DNA of 23,845 nt from an uncultured Clostridia bacterium (GCA_946618395.1 CAMOLD010000009.1:1-23845), one strand, 5' to 3'; shown: positions 1 to 8,001, counted from the stretch's first letter. The notes: generated by a model from the sequence alone, not told the origin. Translations and numbers: made by a program.

Positions 1-173
1 TGCCCCGGCCGCTGGAAACGGCAAGCGAACATTCCGGCTATCTTTCCTTGCTGACCGGCGAGCGCGCAGAGCGGCTTTTGCGGCAAATTTTACAAGCGGA
101 GCCGGAGCTCGCCGGCGCGGAATGGCTGCAAACGGTTTTTCCGGGATTGCAATATCCGACAGAAAAATCATAA
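1..173 (+). CDS. C-terminal fragment of an unidentified protein
   Basis: An open frame enters from the left edge (codons starting at position 3) and ends at TAA 171-173, giving about 56 residues that begin PRPLETASEH and end LQYPTEKS. Codon use matches the neighbouring genes, and the fragment has a helical, charged character (GERAERLLRQILQ). The start lies outside the window. I do not recognise the family. No terminator hairpin is evident after the stop; a strong promoter begins about 20 bases later, so the downstream region is transcribed independently. Confidence 0.55.
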   Translation, partial: PRPLETASEHSGYLSLLTGERAERLLRQILQAEPELAGAEWLQTVFPGLQYPTEKS

Positions 174-195
174 AAATATTTTTATCGGAATCCCC

Positions 196-223
196 TTGAC
201 TTTTTTCGATAAAATGCTATAAT
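196..223 (+). promoter_or_regulatory. Sigma-A promoter of the prs leader
   Basis: TTGACT (196-201) and TATAAT (218-223) are separated by 16 bases, and TGC directly before the -10 makes it an extended -10. It lies about 410 bases upstream of prs and is the only convincing promoter between 174 and 634, so it probably drives prs through a long leader. Confidence 0.75.
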
Positions 224-286
224 GGAATTGTCAAAAAAGGAGTCGCCCAAAGGGCGGGTTCCGCAAAAAAAGGAGGAGAGCGGTTG

Positions 287-472
287 ATGGCGGACATGAA
301 AATTTCTGCAGTTCAAATCAAAACCGAAAAACGCCGCGCTTCTCTTGCTTTTTCCTGCAAGGAGGCTTTTTTGCGCGTTCAGCACCGCGTTGCCTATCGC
401 GCATCTGCAAGCCGTTTTGCAGGTGCTCAAACCGAATCGCTTTCCGGAGAGCGTTTTTCTCCGGGCGTCTGA
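287..472 (+). CDS. Possible small leader ORF (61 aa), unrecognised
   Basis: ATG 287 follows a good Shine-Dalgarno (AGGAGG at 271-276) and the promoter at 196-223. It opens a 61-residue basic protein (MADMKISAVQIKTEKRRASL at the start) ending at TGA 470-472. I recognise no family. A second frame (about 345-545) also has gene-like codon use and a hydrophobic end (LLLHGALILFCAFAIHKIR), so the region might be a frameshifted gene remnant or a leader whose translation affects prs. The signals for initiation are good, but there is no evidence that the product matters. Confidence 0.28.
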   Translation: MADMKISAVQIKTEKRRASLAFSCKEAFLRVQHRVAYRASASRFAGAQTESLSGERFSPGV

Positions 473-556
473 TACGCTCCATGTTTTATTGTTGCATGGG
501 GCGTTGATTCTTTTTTGCGCTTTTGCAATTCATAAAATCCGGTAAAAACAAACCTG

Positions 557-610
557 CCGGAGCCGCTTTCCAAAGGGAAACCGGTAAAACGGGGAAACGC
601 CCTGCGGGGC
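557..610 (+). promoter_or_regulatory. Two hairpins in the prs leader
   Basis: A hairpin at 557-584 pairs CCGG (557-560) with CCGG (581-584) and TTTCC (567-571) with GGGAA around an AAA loop. A second has GCCC (599-602) and GGGC (607-610) around TGCG. There is no T-run, so these are not intrinsic terminators. They sit just before the prs ribosome site (GGAGG 625-629). I could not match them to a named riboswitch; the rest of the 174-634 leader shows only GCCC-AAA-GGGC at 245-255. Confidence 0.35.
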
Positions 611-634
611 AAGATAAAATTTTCGGAGGTTCCT

Positions 635-1786
635 ATGAAAGACAATCGTTGCGGAGAGCTTGCCGTTATCGGCATGAAAGGTTGCGAGCAGTTTACATCC
701 AACGTAGACTACTACCTGAAAGATTGGAGAAAACACGGCGAAGGCGAGGGCTTTGTGGTTCCCGTCAGTTGCCCGCGTTTCGGCTCCGGCGAAGGCAAGG
801 GAATGGTCAACGTTTCCATGCGCGGCAAGGATGTTTTCATCATTTGCGACGTGTTCAACTACGGCGTGACCTACAAAATGTATGGCATGGAAGTGCCGAT
901 GAGCCCGGACGAGCATTATGCCGACCTCAAACGTTTGATTGCGGCAATCGGCGGCAAGGCGCGCCGCATCACGGTCATCATGCCCATGCTTTATGAAGGC
1001 CGCCAGCACCGCAGAGCGCACCGCGAATCGCTGGACTGCGCCCTGATGTTACAGGAGCTTGTCGGAATGGGTGTTTCCAATATTCTCACGTTTGACGCGC
1101 ACGATCCGCGCATCTGCAATGCGATCCCGCTGTTCGGCTTTGACAATGTTCAGCCCACCTATCAGATGATCAAAGCTTTGATCCGCGCGGTGCCGGATGT
1201 TGTGATTGACAAGGATCACGTTGCCATGATCTCCCCGGACGAGGGCGCAATGCACCGTTGCATGTATTATAGCTCGGTGCTGGGGCTGGATATCGGTATG
1301 TTCTACAAACGCCGCAACTATTCGGTGGTCGTCAACGGTCGCAACCCCATTGAGGCGCACGAATATCTTGGCCAGGATCTGCACGGCAAGGACGCCATTG
1401 TGGTTGACGATATGATCTCCTCCGGCGAATCCATGATCGATGTTTGCAAACAGCTCAAAGAAAAGGGAGCCGCGCGTGTTTTCTGCTTTGCTACTTTCGG
1501 ACTGTTCACCGATGGCTTTGCCAAATTTGACCAGGCGGCAAAGGACGGAATTATTGACAAAGTGCTCACCACCAACCTGGTTTACCGCCGCCCCGAACTT
1601 GCCGAAAAGAGCTGGTATGTTGAGGTCAATATGTGCAAATATGTTGCCTACCTCATCGACACGCTCAACAACGACGAAAGCTTGAGCGCGCTTCTTAACC
1701 CTGTCAAGCGCATCCAGACCTTGATTGAAAAACATCGCAGCGCACAAGCGGCGCAAATGCAAATGACGTTTGACGATAAGCTTTGA
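635..1786 (+). CDS. prs: Ribose-phosphate pyrophosphokinase (PRPP synthetase), long divergent type
   Basis: It makes 5-phosphoribosyl-1-pyrophosphate from ribose-5-phosphate and ATP for nucleotide, His and Trp synthesis in the cytosol. The 383-residue protein shows the PRPP-binding loop VVDDMISSGES (residues 256-266) and an ATP-site region with RQHR (123-126) and FDAHDPRI (153-160). Both differ from the standard enzyme, which is about 315 residues with RQDR and DxxxTGGT-like motifs. This agrees with the long second PRPP synthetase type that I recall from Clostridia. The start is fixed by GGAGG at 625-629. The gene stands alone: a long leader precedes it and a strong terminator follows at 1806-1847. 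A function other than PRPP synthesis for this divergent type cannot be excluded, but the phosphoribosyl fold is clear. Confidence 0.88.
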   Translation: MKDNRCGELAVIGMKGCEQFTSNVDYYLKDWRKHGEGEGFVVPVSCPRFGSGEGKGMVNVSMRGKDVFIICDVFNYGVTYKMYGMEVPMSPDEHYADLKRLIAAIGGKARRITVIMPMLYEGRQHRRAHRESLDCALMLQELVGMGVSNILTFDAHDPRICNAIPLFGFDNVQPTYQMIKALIRAVPDVVIDKDHVAMISPDEGAMHRCMYYSSVLGLDIGMFYKRRNYSVVVNGRNPIEAHEYLGQDLHGKDAIVVDDMISSGESMIDVCKQLKEKGAARVFCFATFGLFTDGFAKFDQAAKDGIIDKVLTTNLVYRRPELAEKSWYVEVNMCKYVAYLIDTLNNDESLSALLNPVKRIQTLIEKHRSAQAAQMQMTFDDKL

Positions 1787-1805
1787 TTTTTGAACCATCC
1801 AAATC

Positions 1806-1847
1806 ATCCCCTGCCGGGCAACTGCCGGGCAGGGGATTTTTGTTTTT
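1806..1847 (+). terminator. Rho-independent terminator after prs
   Basis: A 10-bp perfect stem, ATCCCCTGCC (1806-1815) with GGCAGGGGAT (1828-1837), has a 12-base loop and is followed by a T-rich run to 1847. Confidence 0.92.
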
Positions 1848-1868
1848 TGAAGAAATATCAAAAAATGA

Positions 1869-1897
1869 TTGACAAATATTTCCGAATGTTGTAAAAT
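1869..1897 (+). promoter_or_regulatory. Sigma-A promoter of asnS
   Basis: TTGACA (1869-1874) and TAAAAT (1892-1897) are 17 bases apart, about 50 bases upstream of the asnS start. Confidence 0.8.
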
Positions 1898-1948
1898 GAA
1901 TTGTAATTAAAATCTATTACTATGCTTACAAGAAAGGCAAACGCAGGA

Positions 1949-3343
1949 ATGAAACGCGAACTGAACAGAAATCTTTATGAATCTCCCGAAAAATACGACG
2001 GCGCCGAGGTCACATTGGGCGGCTGGGCGCGCAATATCCGCGATAGCAAAGCCTTCGGATTTATCGATCTGAACGACGGCAGTTGCTTCAAATCGGTGCA
2101 AATCGTTTTCGAGCGCGAAAAAATTGCAAACTATGATGAAATTGCCAAATTGAACGTTGGCTCCGCCGTTGTGGTTCGGGGAACCGTTGTGCTTACACCG
2201 GAGGCAAAACAGCCCTTTGAGGTCAAGGCAATCCAAATTGACGTTGAGGGACCCTCCACGCCCGATTACCCGCTGCAACCCAAGCGCCATACGGTCGAAT
2301 TTTTGCGCGAGCAGGCATATCTGCGCCCGCGCACCAATCTGTTTTCGGCGGTTTTCCGCGTGCGGAGCGAAACGGCGTTTGCCATTCATTCCTTCTTCCA
2401 TGACCGCGGCTTTGTCTATGTGCACACGCCGTTGATTACCGGATCGGATGCCGAGGGCGCGGGCGAGATGTTCCGCGTGACCACCATCGACCCCGAAAAT
2501 CCGCCCAGGACGCCGGACGGGAAGATCGACTGGTCGCAGGACTTTTTCGGCAAGAGCACCAACCTCACCGTTTCGGGTCAGCTGGAGGGCGAGACCTACG
2601 CCATGGCGTTTGGCAACATTTATACCTTCGGGCCTACTTTCCGCGCCGAAAATTCCAACACCGCGCGCCATGCCGCCGAGTTCTGGATGATCGAGCCGGA
2701 AATTGCATTTGCCGACCTGACCGATGATATGCAGCTGGCTTGGGATATGATCCAGTATATCATCAAGCACATTCTCAAAACCTGCCGGCAGGAAGTGGAA
2801 TTTTTCAACCAGTTTGTGGATAAGACTCTCTTGGAGCGCCTGACCAAACTTGCCGAGAGCGAATATCAAAAGGTGACCTACACCGAGGCGATCGACCTTC
2901 TCAAAAAGAGCGGCGCCGAGTTCAAATATCCGGTGGAATGGGGTTGCGACCTGCAAACCGAGCATGAGCGTTACCTCACCGAAAAAATTTACGGCAAGCC
3001 GGTCTTTTTGGTGGACTACCCCAAGGAGATCAAGGCCTTCTATATGCGCCTGAACGACGACGGCAAAACCGTTGCCGCAATGGATCTTTTGGTGCCCGGC
3101 GTTGGCGAGATCATCGGCGGCAGCCAGCGTGAGGAGCGCATGGACGTTTTGACCGCGCGCATGAAAGAGTGCGGACTCAAAGAAGAAGATTACTGGTGGT
3201 ATCTCAACCTGCGGCGCTACGGCGGCACCAAGCACGCCGGCTTCGGGCTCGGGTTTGAGCGTATTATTATGTATGTAACCGGCGTGTCGAACATTCGGGA
3301 TGTCATCCCCTATCCGCGCACGGTCGGAAACGCAGAATTTTAA
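1949..3343 (+). CDS. asnS: Asparaginyl-tRNA synthetase
   Basis: A class II synthetase that charges tRNA-Asn with asparagine. An N-terminal OB-fold anticodon-binding domain (about residues 1-115) precedes the catalytic core. Motif 2 runs 231-251 (FRAENSN, then FWMIEPE) and motif 3 at 431-438 (GFGLGFER). The length of 464 residues is normal for AsnRS; the FRAENSNT form and overall similarity favour Asn over Asp. I chose ATG 1949 because AGAAAGG (1931-1937) lies before it and the protein then starts MKRELNRN, in keeping with the family; an in-frame ATG at 1922 lacks a ribosome site. The FAD dehydrogenase gene starts 14 bases after the stop with no terminator between, so the two are probably co-transcribed. 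Confidence 0.95.
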   Translation: MKRELNRNLYESPEKYDGAEVTLGGWARNIRDSKAFGFIDLNDGSCFKSVQIVFEREKIANYDEIAKLNVGSAVVVRGTVVLTPEAKQPFEVKAIQIDVEGPSTPDYPLQPKRHTVEFLREQAYLRPRTNLFSAVFRVRSETAFAIHSFFHDRGFVYVHTPLITGSDAEGAGEMFRVTTIDPENPPRTPDGKIDWSQDFFGKSTNLTVSGQLEGETYAMAFGNIYTFGPTFRAENSNTARHAAEFWMIEPEIAFADLTDDMQLAWDMIQYIIKHILKTCRQEVEFFNQFVDKTLLERLTKLAESEYQKVTYTEAIDLLKKSGAEFKYPVEWGCDLQTEHERYLTEKIYGKPVFLVDYPKEIKAFYMRLNDDGKTVAAMDLLVPGVGEIIGGSQREERMDVLTARMKECGLKEEDYWWYLNLRRYGGTKHAGFGLGFERIIMYVTGVSNIRDVIPYPRTVGNAEF

Positions 3344-3357
3344 GAAAGAGAAAGTTT

Positions 3358-4755
3358 ATGAAGACAGATATTGTAATCGTCGGCGCAGGACCTGCCGGCA
3401 TCTTTACGGCGCTGGAAATGATCCGGCGCGGCAGCAAACAAAAAATTGTCATTGTGGAAAAAGGACAACCCGTGGAAAAGCGGAGCTGCCCCAAGGCAAA
3501 AACCGGGCATTGCATGAACTGCAAGCCGTTTTGCCATATCACCACCGGTTTTTCGGGCGCGGGCGCGTTCTCGGACGGCAAACTCTCGCTCTCCTGTGAG
3601 GTCGGGGGAGATCTGCCGCAACTGCTTGGCACCGATTTGGTGCAAAGCGTGACCGACTACACCGACGGCATTTATTTGGAGTTCGGAGCCGACACCCATG
3701 TAGAGGGCAAGGAGAACACCGAGGAAGTCAAGGAGATCCGCAAGCGCGCCATTATGGCGGGGCTCAAACTGGTGGATTGCCCCATTCGCCATATTGGCAC
3801 CGAGCGCGCCCACAAACTTTACGGTGATATTGAAAAATACCTGATCGAACACGGCATCGAGCTCTATTTCGGCTACGAGTGCAACAACCTCATCCTGGAC
3901 GGTAACGAATGCAAGGGTGTGATTGTGACCCATGCAGGGAAGACCGAGGAGATCTATGCCGCGCATACCGTCATTGCCACCGGGCGCCGGGGCGCCGACT
4001 GGTTGGAAAAACTGTGTGCCGAGCATAACATTGCCCATCTGCCCGGCACCGTCGATATCGGCGTGCGCGTCGAGGTTCGCAACGAGATCATGGAAAAGGT
4101 CAACAAGGTGCTTTACGAGTCCAAACTCATCGGCTACCCGGCGCCCTTCAAAAACAAGGTGCGCACCTTCTGCCAAAACCCCGGCGGCTTCGTCAGCCAG
4201 GAGAACTATGACAACGATCTTGCCGTGGTGAACGGCCATTCCTTCAAGGATACCAAATCGGATAACACCAACCTGGCAATCCTCTGCTCGCATAATTTCT
4301 CGGTGCCCTTCAATCAGCCCATCGAATACGCGCAAAAGGTTGGTGAACTGACCAATATGCTGGGCGCGGGGCACATTCTGGTCCAGCGGTTTGGTGATAT
4401 TTTGGCGGGCAAACGCACCTGGGAAAAAGAGCTGGCGCAGTCCAACGTCCGCCCGACTTTGCCGGACGCCGTTGCCGGCGACATCACCGCCGCAATGCCT
4501 TACCGCGCCATGACCAACATCATCAATTTCATTCAGGCAATGGATCAGGTCGTGCCCGGCTTTGCCTCGCAGGAAACGCTGCTCTATTCGCCAGAACTCA
4601 AATTTTACAGCAACCGCGTTAAAATGGACGAGAACCTGAACACAAACGTTAAAGGTCTGCATTGCCTGGGCGATTCCAGCGGCTGGACCCGCGGTCTGAT
4701 GATGGCATCCGTCATGGGCGTTATTATGGGAAGACACCTGGCGGAAGAGAAGTAA
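3358..4755 (+). CDS. FAD-dependent dehydrogenase, COG2509 type
   Basis: A 465-residue flavoprotein. The N-terminal Rossmann motif (VIVGAGPAGIFTALE, residues 6-20) binds the ADP part of FAD, and a C-terminal GLHCLGDSSGWTRG segment near residues 434-447 is the second flavin-contact motif. After the first strand lies a cysteine cluster, C44, C52, C55 and C59 (CPKAKTGHC, then CMNCKPFC), followed by TTGFSGAGAFSDGKLSLS, a block that is characteristic of the widespread COG2509 family. The substrate is not established; the cysteines could hold a metal or Fe-S centre. It follows asnS by 14 bases, which looks like chance operon membership. It ends just before the terminator at 4775-4818. Confidence 0.85.
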   Translation: MKTDIVIVGAGPAGIFTALEMIRRGSKQKIVIVEKGQPVEKRSCPKAKTGHCMNCKPFCHITTGFSGAGAFSDGKLSLSCEVGGDLPQLLGTDLVQSVTDYTDGIYLEFGADTHVEGKENTEEVKEIRKRAIMAGLKLVDCPIRHIGTERAHKLYGDIEKYLIEHGIELYFGYECNNLILDGNECKGVIVTHAGKTEEIYAAHTVIATGRRGADWLEKLCAEHNIAHLPGTVDIGVRVEVRNEIMEKVNKVLYESKLIGYPAPFKNKVRTFCQNPGGFVSQENYDNDLAVVNGHSFKDTKSDNTNLAILCSHNFSVPFNQPIEYAQKVGELTNMLGAGHILVQRFGDILAGKRTWEKELAQSNVRPTLPDAVAGDITAAMPYRAMTNIINFIQAMDQVVPGFASQETLLYSPELKFYSNRVKMDENLNTNVKGLHCLGDSSGWTRGLMMASVMGVIMGRHLAEEK

Positions 4756-4774
4756 AAACAAACAAAAATAAATC

Positions 4775-4818
4775 AAAAAAAGAACGGTTTTGAAAAAAAT
4801 CAAAGCCGTTCTTTTTTT
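4775..4818 (+). terminator. Rho-independent terminator after the FAD dehydrogenase
   Basis: Stem AGAACGGTTTTGA (4781-4793) pairs with TCAAAGCCGTTCT (4800-4812), with one G-T wobble. A-run and T-run flanks extend it to 4775-4818, so it could act on both strands. Confidence 0.9.
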
Positions 4819-4848
4819 GTGCTTTCAAAGTTCTTTTAGGAGTGGGGG

Positions 4849-4912
4849 TGCAGGGGGAGGGGCGGTTTCCGAAGAAAACCTTTCTTAGCAAGAAAAGTCC
4901 CCTCCCCCTGCA
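4849..4912. repeat. GC-rich inverted repeat element, REP/MITE-like
   Basis: A perfect 14-bp inverted repeat, TGCAGGGGGAGGGG (4849-4862) and CCCCTCCCCCTGCA (4899-4912), encloses two smaller hairpins: GGTTT/AAACC near 4864-4880 and CTTTCTT/AAGAAAAG near 4880-4896. It lies after a complete terminator and before the rsuA promoter, in otherwise AT-rich spacer, so no neighbouring gene explains it. I believe similar GC-rich intergenic repeats occur in gut Clostridia, but copy number cannot be judged from one window. Confidence 0.6.
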
Positions 4913-4944
4913 TTTTCCTTTTCAAATCCTTCTCTATTTTTCTC

Positions 4945-4973
4945 TTGACTTTTTCTCCTAAATATTATATAAT
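4945..4973 (+). promoter_or_regulatory. Sigma-A promoter of the rsuA-tex operon
   Basis: TTGACT (4945-4950) and TATAAT (4968-4973) have a 17-base spacer, 36 bases before the rsuA start. Confidence 0.85.
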
Positions 4974-5008
4974 AAATATGTTATATATTCTTTTAAGGAG
5001 GGCACGCC

Positions 5009-5707
5009 ATGCGGCTGGATAAAATGCTTTCGGAATGCGGCGTTGCCTCGCGCAGTGAGGTCGCACGCGCCTGCCGCAAGGGGCTTGTGCTTGTCAATGG
5101 CGCCCCCGCCGCCAAGCCCGATTTGCAGGTGGACGAAACGTCCGCCGCTGTGACCTATTGCGGCGCGCCGGTGCACTATCGCAAGTTCGTCTATCTCTTG
5201 CTCAACAAGCCCTCCGGCTACATCAGCGCCACCGAGGACGGGAGCGACCCTGTGGTCACCGATCTCCTGCCCGCCGAATACCGCCGCATGGGCGTTTTTC
5301 CCTGCGGAAGATTGGATAAATACACCGTCGGGCTGATGCTCCTGACCAACGACGGCGACCTTTCCCACCGCCTGCTCGCCCCCAAAAACCACGTTGCAAA
5401 ATCCTATCGCTTTACCTGCGAAAAACCGCTTTCCGAAGCCGATCGACTGGCTCTGGAAGCCGGCGTGGATATTGGCGGCTATTGCACCAAGCCCTGCCAA
5501 ATTGCAATGACCGCCCCCTGCGAGGGAACCATCACCATTACCGAAGGGAAATACCACCAAATCAAGCGGATGCTGGAAGCGGTGGACAACAAAATCACCT
5601 TTTTAGAGCGCGTCACCTTTGGCGGCATTGCCTTGCCTCCTGATCTTGCCCGTGGCGAATGGCGTGAACTGACAAATCAAGAATTAGACTTATTAAAAAA
5701 TCATTGA
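5009..5707 (+). CDS. rsuA: Pseudouridine synthase, RsuA family (16S rRNA type)
   Basis: It converts a specific uridine in rRNA to pseudouridine; by family, probably U516 of 16S rRNA. The 232-residue protein has an N-terminal S4 RNA-binding domain (MRLDKMLSECGVASRSEVA, residues 1-19, onward to about 60) and the catalytic motif GRLDKYTVGLMLLTNDG with the nucleophile Asp103. GKYHQIKRML follows near residue 177, typical of the RsuA/RluB/E/F group. The start is fixed by AAGGAGG 8 bases upstream. The tex gene begins 16 bases after the stop, so the two form an RNA-related operon. The exact rRNA position modified is inferred from family membership only. Confidence 0.88.
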   Translation: MRLDKMLSECGVASRSEVARACRKGLVLVNGAPAAKPDLQVDETSAAVTYCGAPVHYRKFVYLLLNKPSGYISATEDGSDPVVTDLLPAEYRRMGVFPCGRLDKYTVGLMLLTNDGDLSHRLLAPKNHVAKSYRFTCEKPLSEADRLALEAGVDIGGYCTKPCQIAMTAPCEGTITITEGKYHQIKRMLEAVDNKITFLERVTFGGIALPPDLARGEWRELTNQELDLLKNH

Positions 5708-5723
5708 TACAAAGGAACCGAAC

Positions 5724-7880
5724 ATGAACATTTTGCAAACGCTCGCAACCGAATTCCATCTAACAAACGACCAAGTGGAAAAAACCGTCGCCCTGATTGA
5801 CGAGGGCAACACCATCCCCTTTATTGCCCGTTACCGCAAGGAAGTGACCGGCTCGCTCGACGACGCCGTCCTGCGCGATCTTTTTGACCGCCTGACCTTT
5901 TTGCGCAACCTGGAAAAGCGCAAGCAGGAGGTCTTTGACCTGATTTCGGCGCAGGAGAAGATGACCCCCGAGATCGAGGCCGCCATTTCCGCCGCCAAAA
6001 CCATCACCGAGGTCGAGGACATTTACCGCCCTTTCCGCCCGCACCGCAAAACGCGCGCCTCGGTGGCAAGAGAGAAGGGCTTGGAGCCGCTTGCCGAGCT
6101 GATTTTTGCGCAGGAAAAAACCTATTCGCCATCCATCGAGGAGCAGGCGGAAGGCTATATCAACGAGGAAAAAGGCGTGCTTTCGGTGGAGGAAGCTCTC
6201 CAAGGCGCACGCGACATTATTGCCGAGGATATTTCGGACAACGCCGAATACCGCAAGGAGCTCCGCGCGCTGACCTTTGACATCGGCACCCTGACCTCCA
6301 AAGCGGCAAAAGAAGAGGATTCGGTTTACGCGCAGTATTACGACTATGCCGAGGCGCTCAAAAAGGTTGCTCCCCATCGCGTTCTTGCCATCAACCGCGG
6401 CGAGAAAGAGGAATTTTTGAAAGCCGCCATCGTTGTGGATGAAGACGCCGTTTTGCAGGGATTGCGCTCCAAAATTTTGGCAACCAACGGCAGTCCGGCA
6501 ACCGAGCATGTTGCCGCCGCCCTGACCGATAGCTACGAGCGCCTGATTGCCCCCTCCATCGAGCGCGAGATCCGCAGCGATCTGTTTGACAACGCCTGCG
6601 AGGGCGCCATCAAACTGTTTGGCGAGAACCTTTCGCACCTCTTAATGCAACCCCCCCTCAAAGGCAAAACGGTCATGGGCTTTGACCCCGGCTATGCCCA
6701 CGGTTGCAAGCTTGCCGTAGTGGACCGCACCGGCAAGGTGGTGGACACCGCTGTGATCTACCCCGTCAAGCCGCGTGAGGATATTCCGCGCAGCAAAGAG
6801 GTGGTCAAGCGGCTGGTGACCAAACATAAGGTGGACGTTATTGCCATCGGCAACGGAACGGCATCCAAAGAGAGCGAAATCTTCATTGCCGGTCTATTAA
6901 AAGAAATCGACCGCGACGTGAAATATATCGTGGTCAGCGAGGCGGGCGCGTCCATTTATTCGGCTTCCAAAATTGCCACCGAGGAGTTCCCGGACTTTGA
7001 CGTTATGCAGCGCAGCGCCGTTTCCATCGCGCGCCGGTTGCAGGATCCGCTTGCCGAACTGATTAAAATTGACCCGAAGGGAATTGGCGTAGGGCAATAC
7101 CAGCACGATATGAAACAGGCAAGATTGGATGAGGCTTTGGGCGGCGTGGTGGAAGATTGCGTCAACGCCGTCGGTGTGGACATCAACACGGCTTCCTACA
7201 TTCTGCTTTCCTACATTTCGGGCATCAACCTTGCCTCGGCAAAGAATATTGTTAAATACCGCGAGGAAAACGGCGAATTTACCATGCGCTCCCAGTTGCT
7301 CAAAGTGCCGCGCGTCGGCGCCAAGGCATACGAGCAGGCGGCTGGATTTTTGCGCATTCCCGGCGGCAAGGAGATTTTTGATAACACCGGCGTGCACCCC
7401 GAATCCTACGAGGCAACCGAAAAACTGCTTGCCCGCTTCGGCTACACCAAAGAGGACGTTCGCGAAGGAAAACTGGGCGACCTTTCGGAAAAGGTCCAAT
7501 CCGCGGGCGTGAAAACCCTTTGCGCCGAACTCGGTGTTGGCGAGCCGACCTTGAACGATATCGTTACCGAACTGCTCAAACCCGGACGCGACATTCGCGA
7601 TTCGCTTCCGCCCCCCGTTTTGCGCGATGATATTTTGAGTCTGGAAGACCTCAAACCCGACATGGAACTGACCGGAACCGTCCGCAACGTCATTGACTTC
7701 GGCGCGTTTGTGGACATTGGCGTCCACCAGGACGGGCTGGTGCATATTTCCCAGCTTGCCGACCGGTATATCAAACACCCCTCCGAGGTTGTTAAGGTCG
7801 GCGATATTGTCACCGTTCGCGTGTTGAGCGTGGACGTTGCCAAAAAGAGAATTGCCCTGACCATGCGCAAAAAGCCCTGA
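5724..7880 (+). CDS. tex: Tex family S1 RNA-binding protein
   Basis: A 718-residue homologue of Tex, a nucleic-acid-binding factor related to eukaryotic Spt6 and linked to transcription and RNA turnover. Visible in order: the helical Tex N-terminal domain (residues 1 to about 190, with IPFIARYRKEVTGSLD), a YqgF/RNase H-like domain beginning near 316 (VMGFDPGYAHGCKLAVVD), helix-hairpin-helix repeats near 485-550 (NTASYILLSYISGIN, VPRVGAKAYEQAAGF), and a C-terminal S1 domain near 648-716 (GTVRNVIDFGAFVDIGV, then DGLVHISQLADRYIKHP). The length is normal. AAAGGA (5711-5716) precedes the ATG. It is co-transcribed with rsuA. Confidence 0.95.
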   Translation: MNILQTLATEFHLTNDQVEKTVALIDEGNTIPFIARYRKEVTGSLDDAVLRDLFDRLTFLRNLEKRKQEVFDLISAQEKMTPEIEAAISAAKTITEVEDIYRPFRPHRKTRASVAREKGLEPLAELIFAQEKTYSPSIEEQAEGYINEEKGVLSVEEALQGARDIIAEDISDNAEYRKELRALTFDIGTLTSKAAKEEDSVYAQYYDYAEALKKVAPHRVLAINRGEKEEFLKAAIVVDEDAVLQGLRSKILATNGSPATEHVAAALTDSYERLIAPSIEREIRSDLFDNACEGAIKLFGENLSHLLMQPPLKGKTVMGFDPGYAHGCKLAVVDRTGKVVDTAVIYPVKPREDIPRSKEVVKRLVTKHKVDVIAIGNGTASKESEIFIAGLLKEIDRDVKYIVVSEAGASIYSASKIATEEFPDFDVMQRSAVSIARRLQDPLAELIKIDPKGIGVGQYQHDMKQARLDEALGGVVEDCVNAVGVDINTASYILLSYISGINLASAKNIVKYREENGEFTMRSQLLKVPRVGAKAYEQAAGFLRIPGGKEIFDNTGVHPESYEATEKLLARFGYTKEDVREGKLGDLSEKVQSAGVKTLCAELGVGEPTLNDIVTELLKPGRDIRDSLPPPVLRDDILSLEDLKPDMELTGTVRNVIDFGAFVDIGVHQDGLVHISQLADRYIKHPSEVVKVGDIVTVRVLSVDVAKKRIALTMRKKP

Positions 7881-7884
7881 TATT

Positions 7885-7926
7885 GTGCCAAAATCTACAA
7901 AATACTTTCGTTTTGGCGCGCTTTTA
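7885..7926 (+). terminator. Weak possible terminator after tex
   Basis: A 9-bp stem with one G-T pair joins 7885-7893 (GTGCCAAAA) and 7911-7919 (TTTTGGCGC). It is followed by only GCTTTTATAC, so the T-run is poor and termination may be partial. Confidence 0.4.
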
Positions 7927-7950
7927 TACAATTTGCACAATTTAAATGCG

Positions 7951-8001
7951 CAAATTTTGGGGAAATCATATCTTTCATTTCCCCGGGAAATTTGCTATAA
8001 T
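7951..8001 (+). promoter_or_regulatory. Promoter of the ABC ATPase gene with an overlapping inverted repeat
   Basis: TATAAT (7996-8001) has an extended TGC, but the place of the -35 (about 7973-7978, TTTCAT) matches poorly. That place lies inside an inverted repeat, GGGGAAAT (7959-7966) and ATTTCCCC (7977-7984), with AAATTT flanking on each side (outer ends near 7952 and 7993). The overlap suggests an operator for an activator or repressor, which is inference. Confidence 0.55.

Noticed and set aside
554..610. Known riboswitch in the prs leader (PRPP, c-di-GMP or purine type)
   Set aside because: I compared the visible hairpins with the conserved cores that I remember and found no match.
1922..1948. 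Upstream in-frame ATG for asnS
   Set aside because: No ribosome site precedes it, and the true site AGAAAGG lies downstream, ahead of ATG 1949.
1907..4803. Long minus-strand open frames opposite asnS and the FAD dehydrogenase gene
   Set aside because: Shadows of well-identified plus-strand genes.
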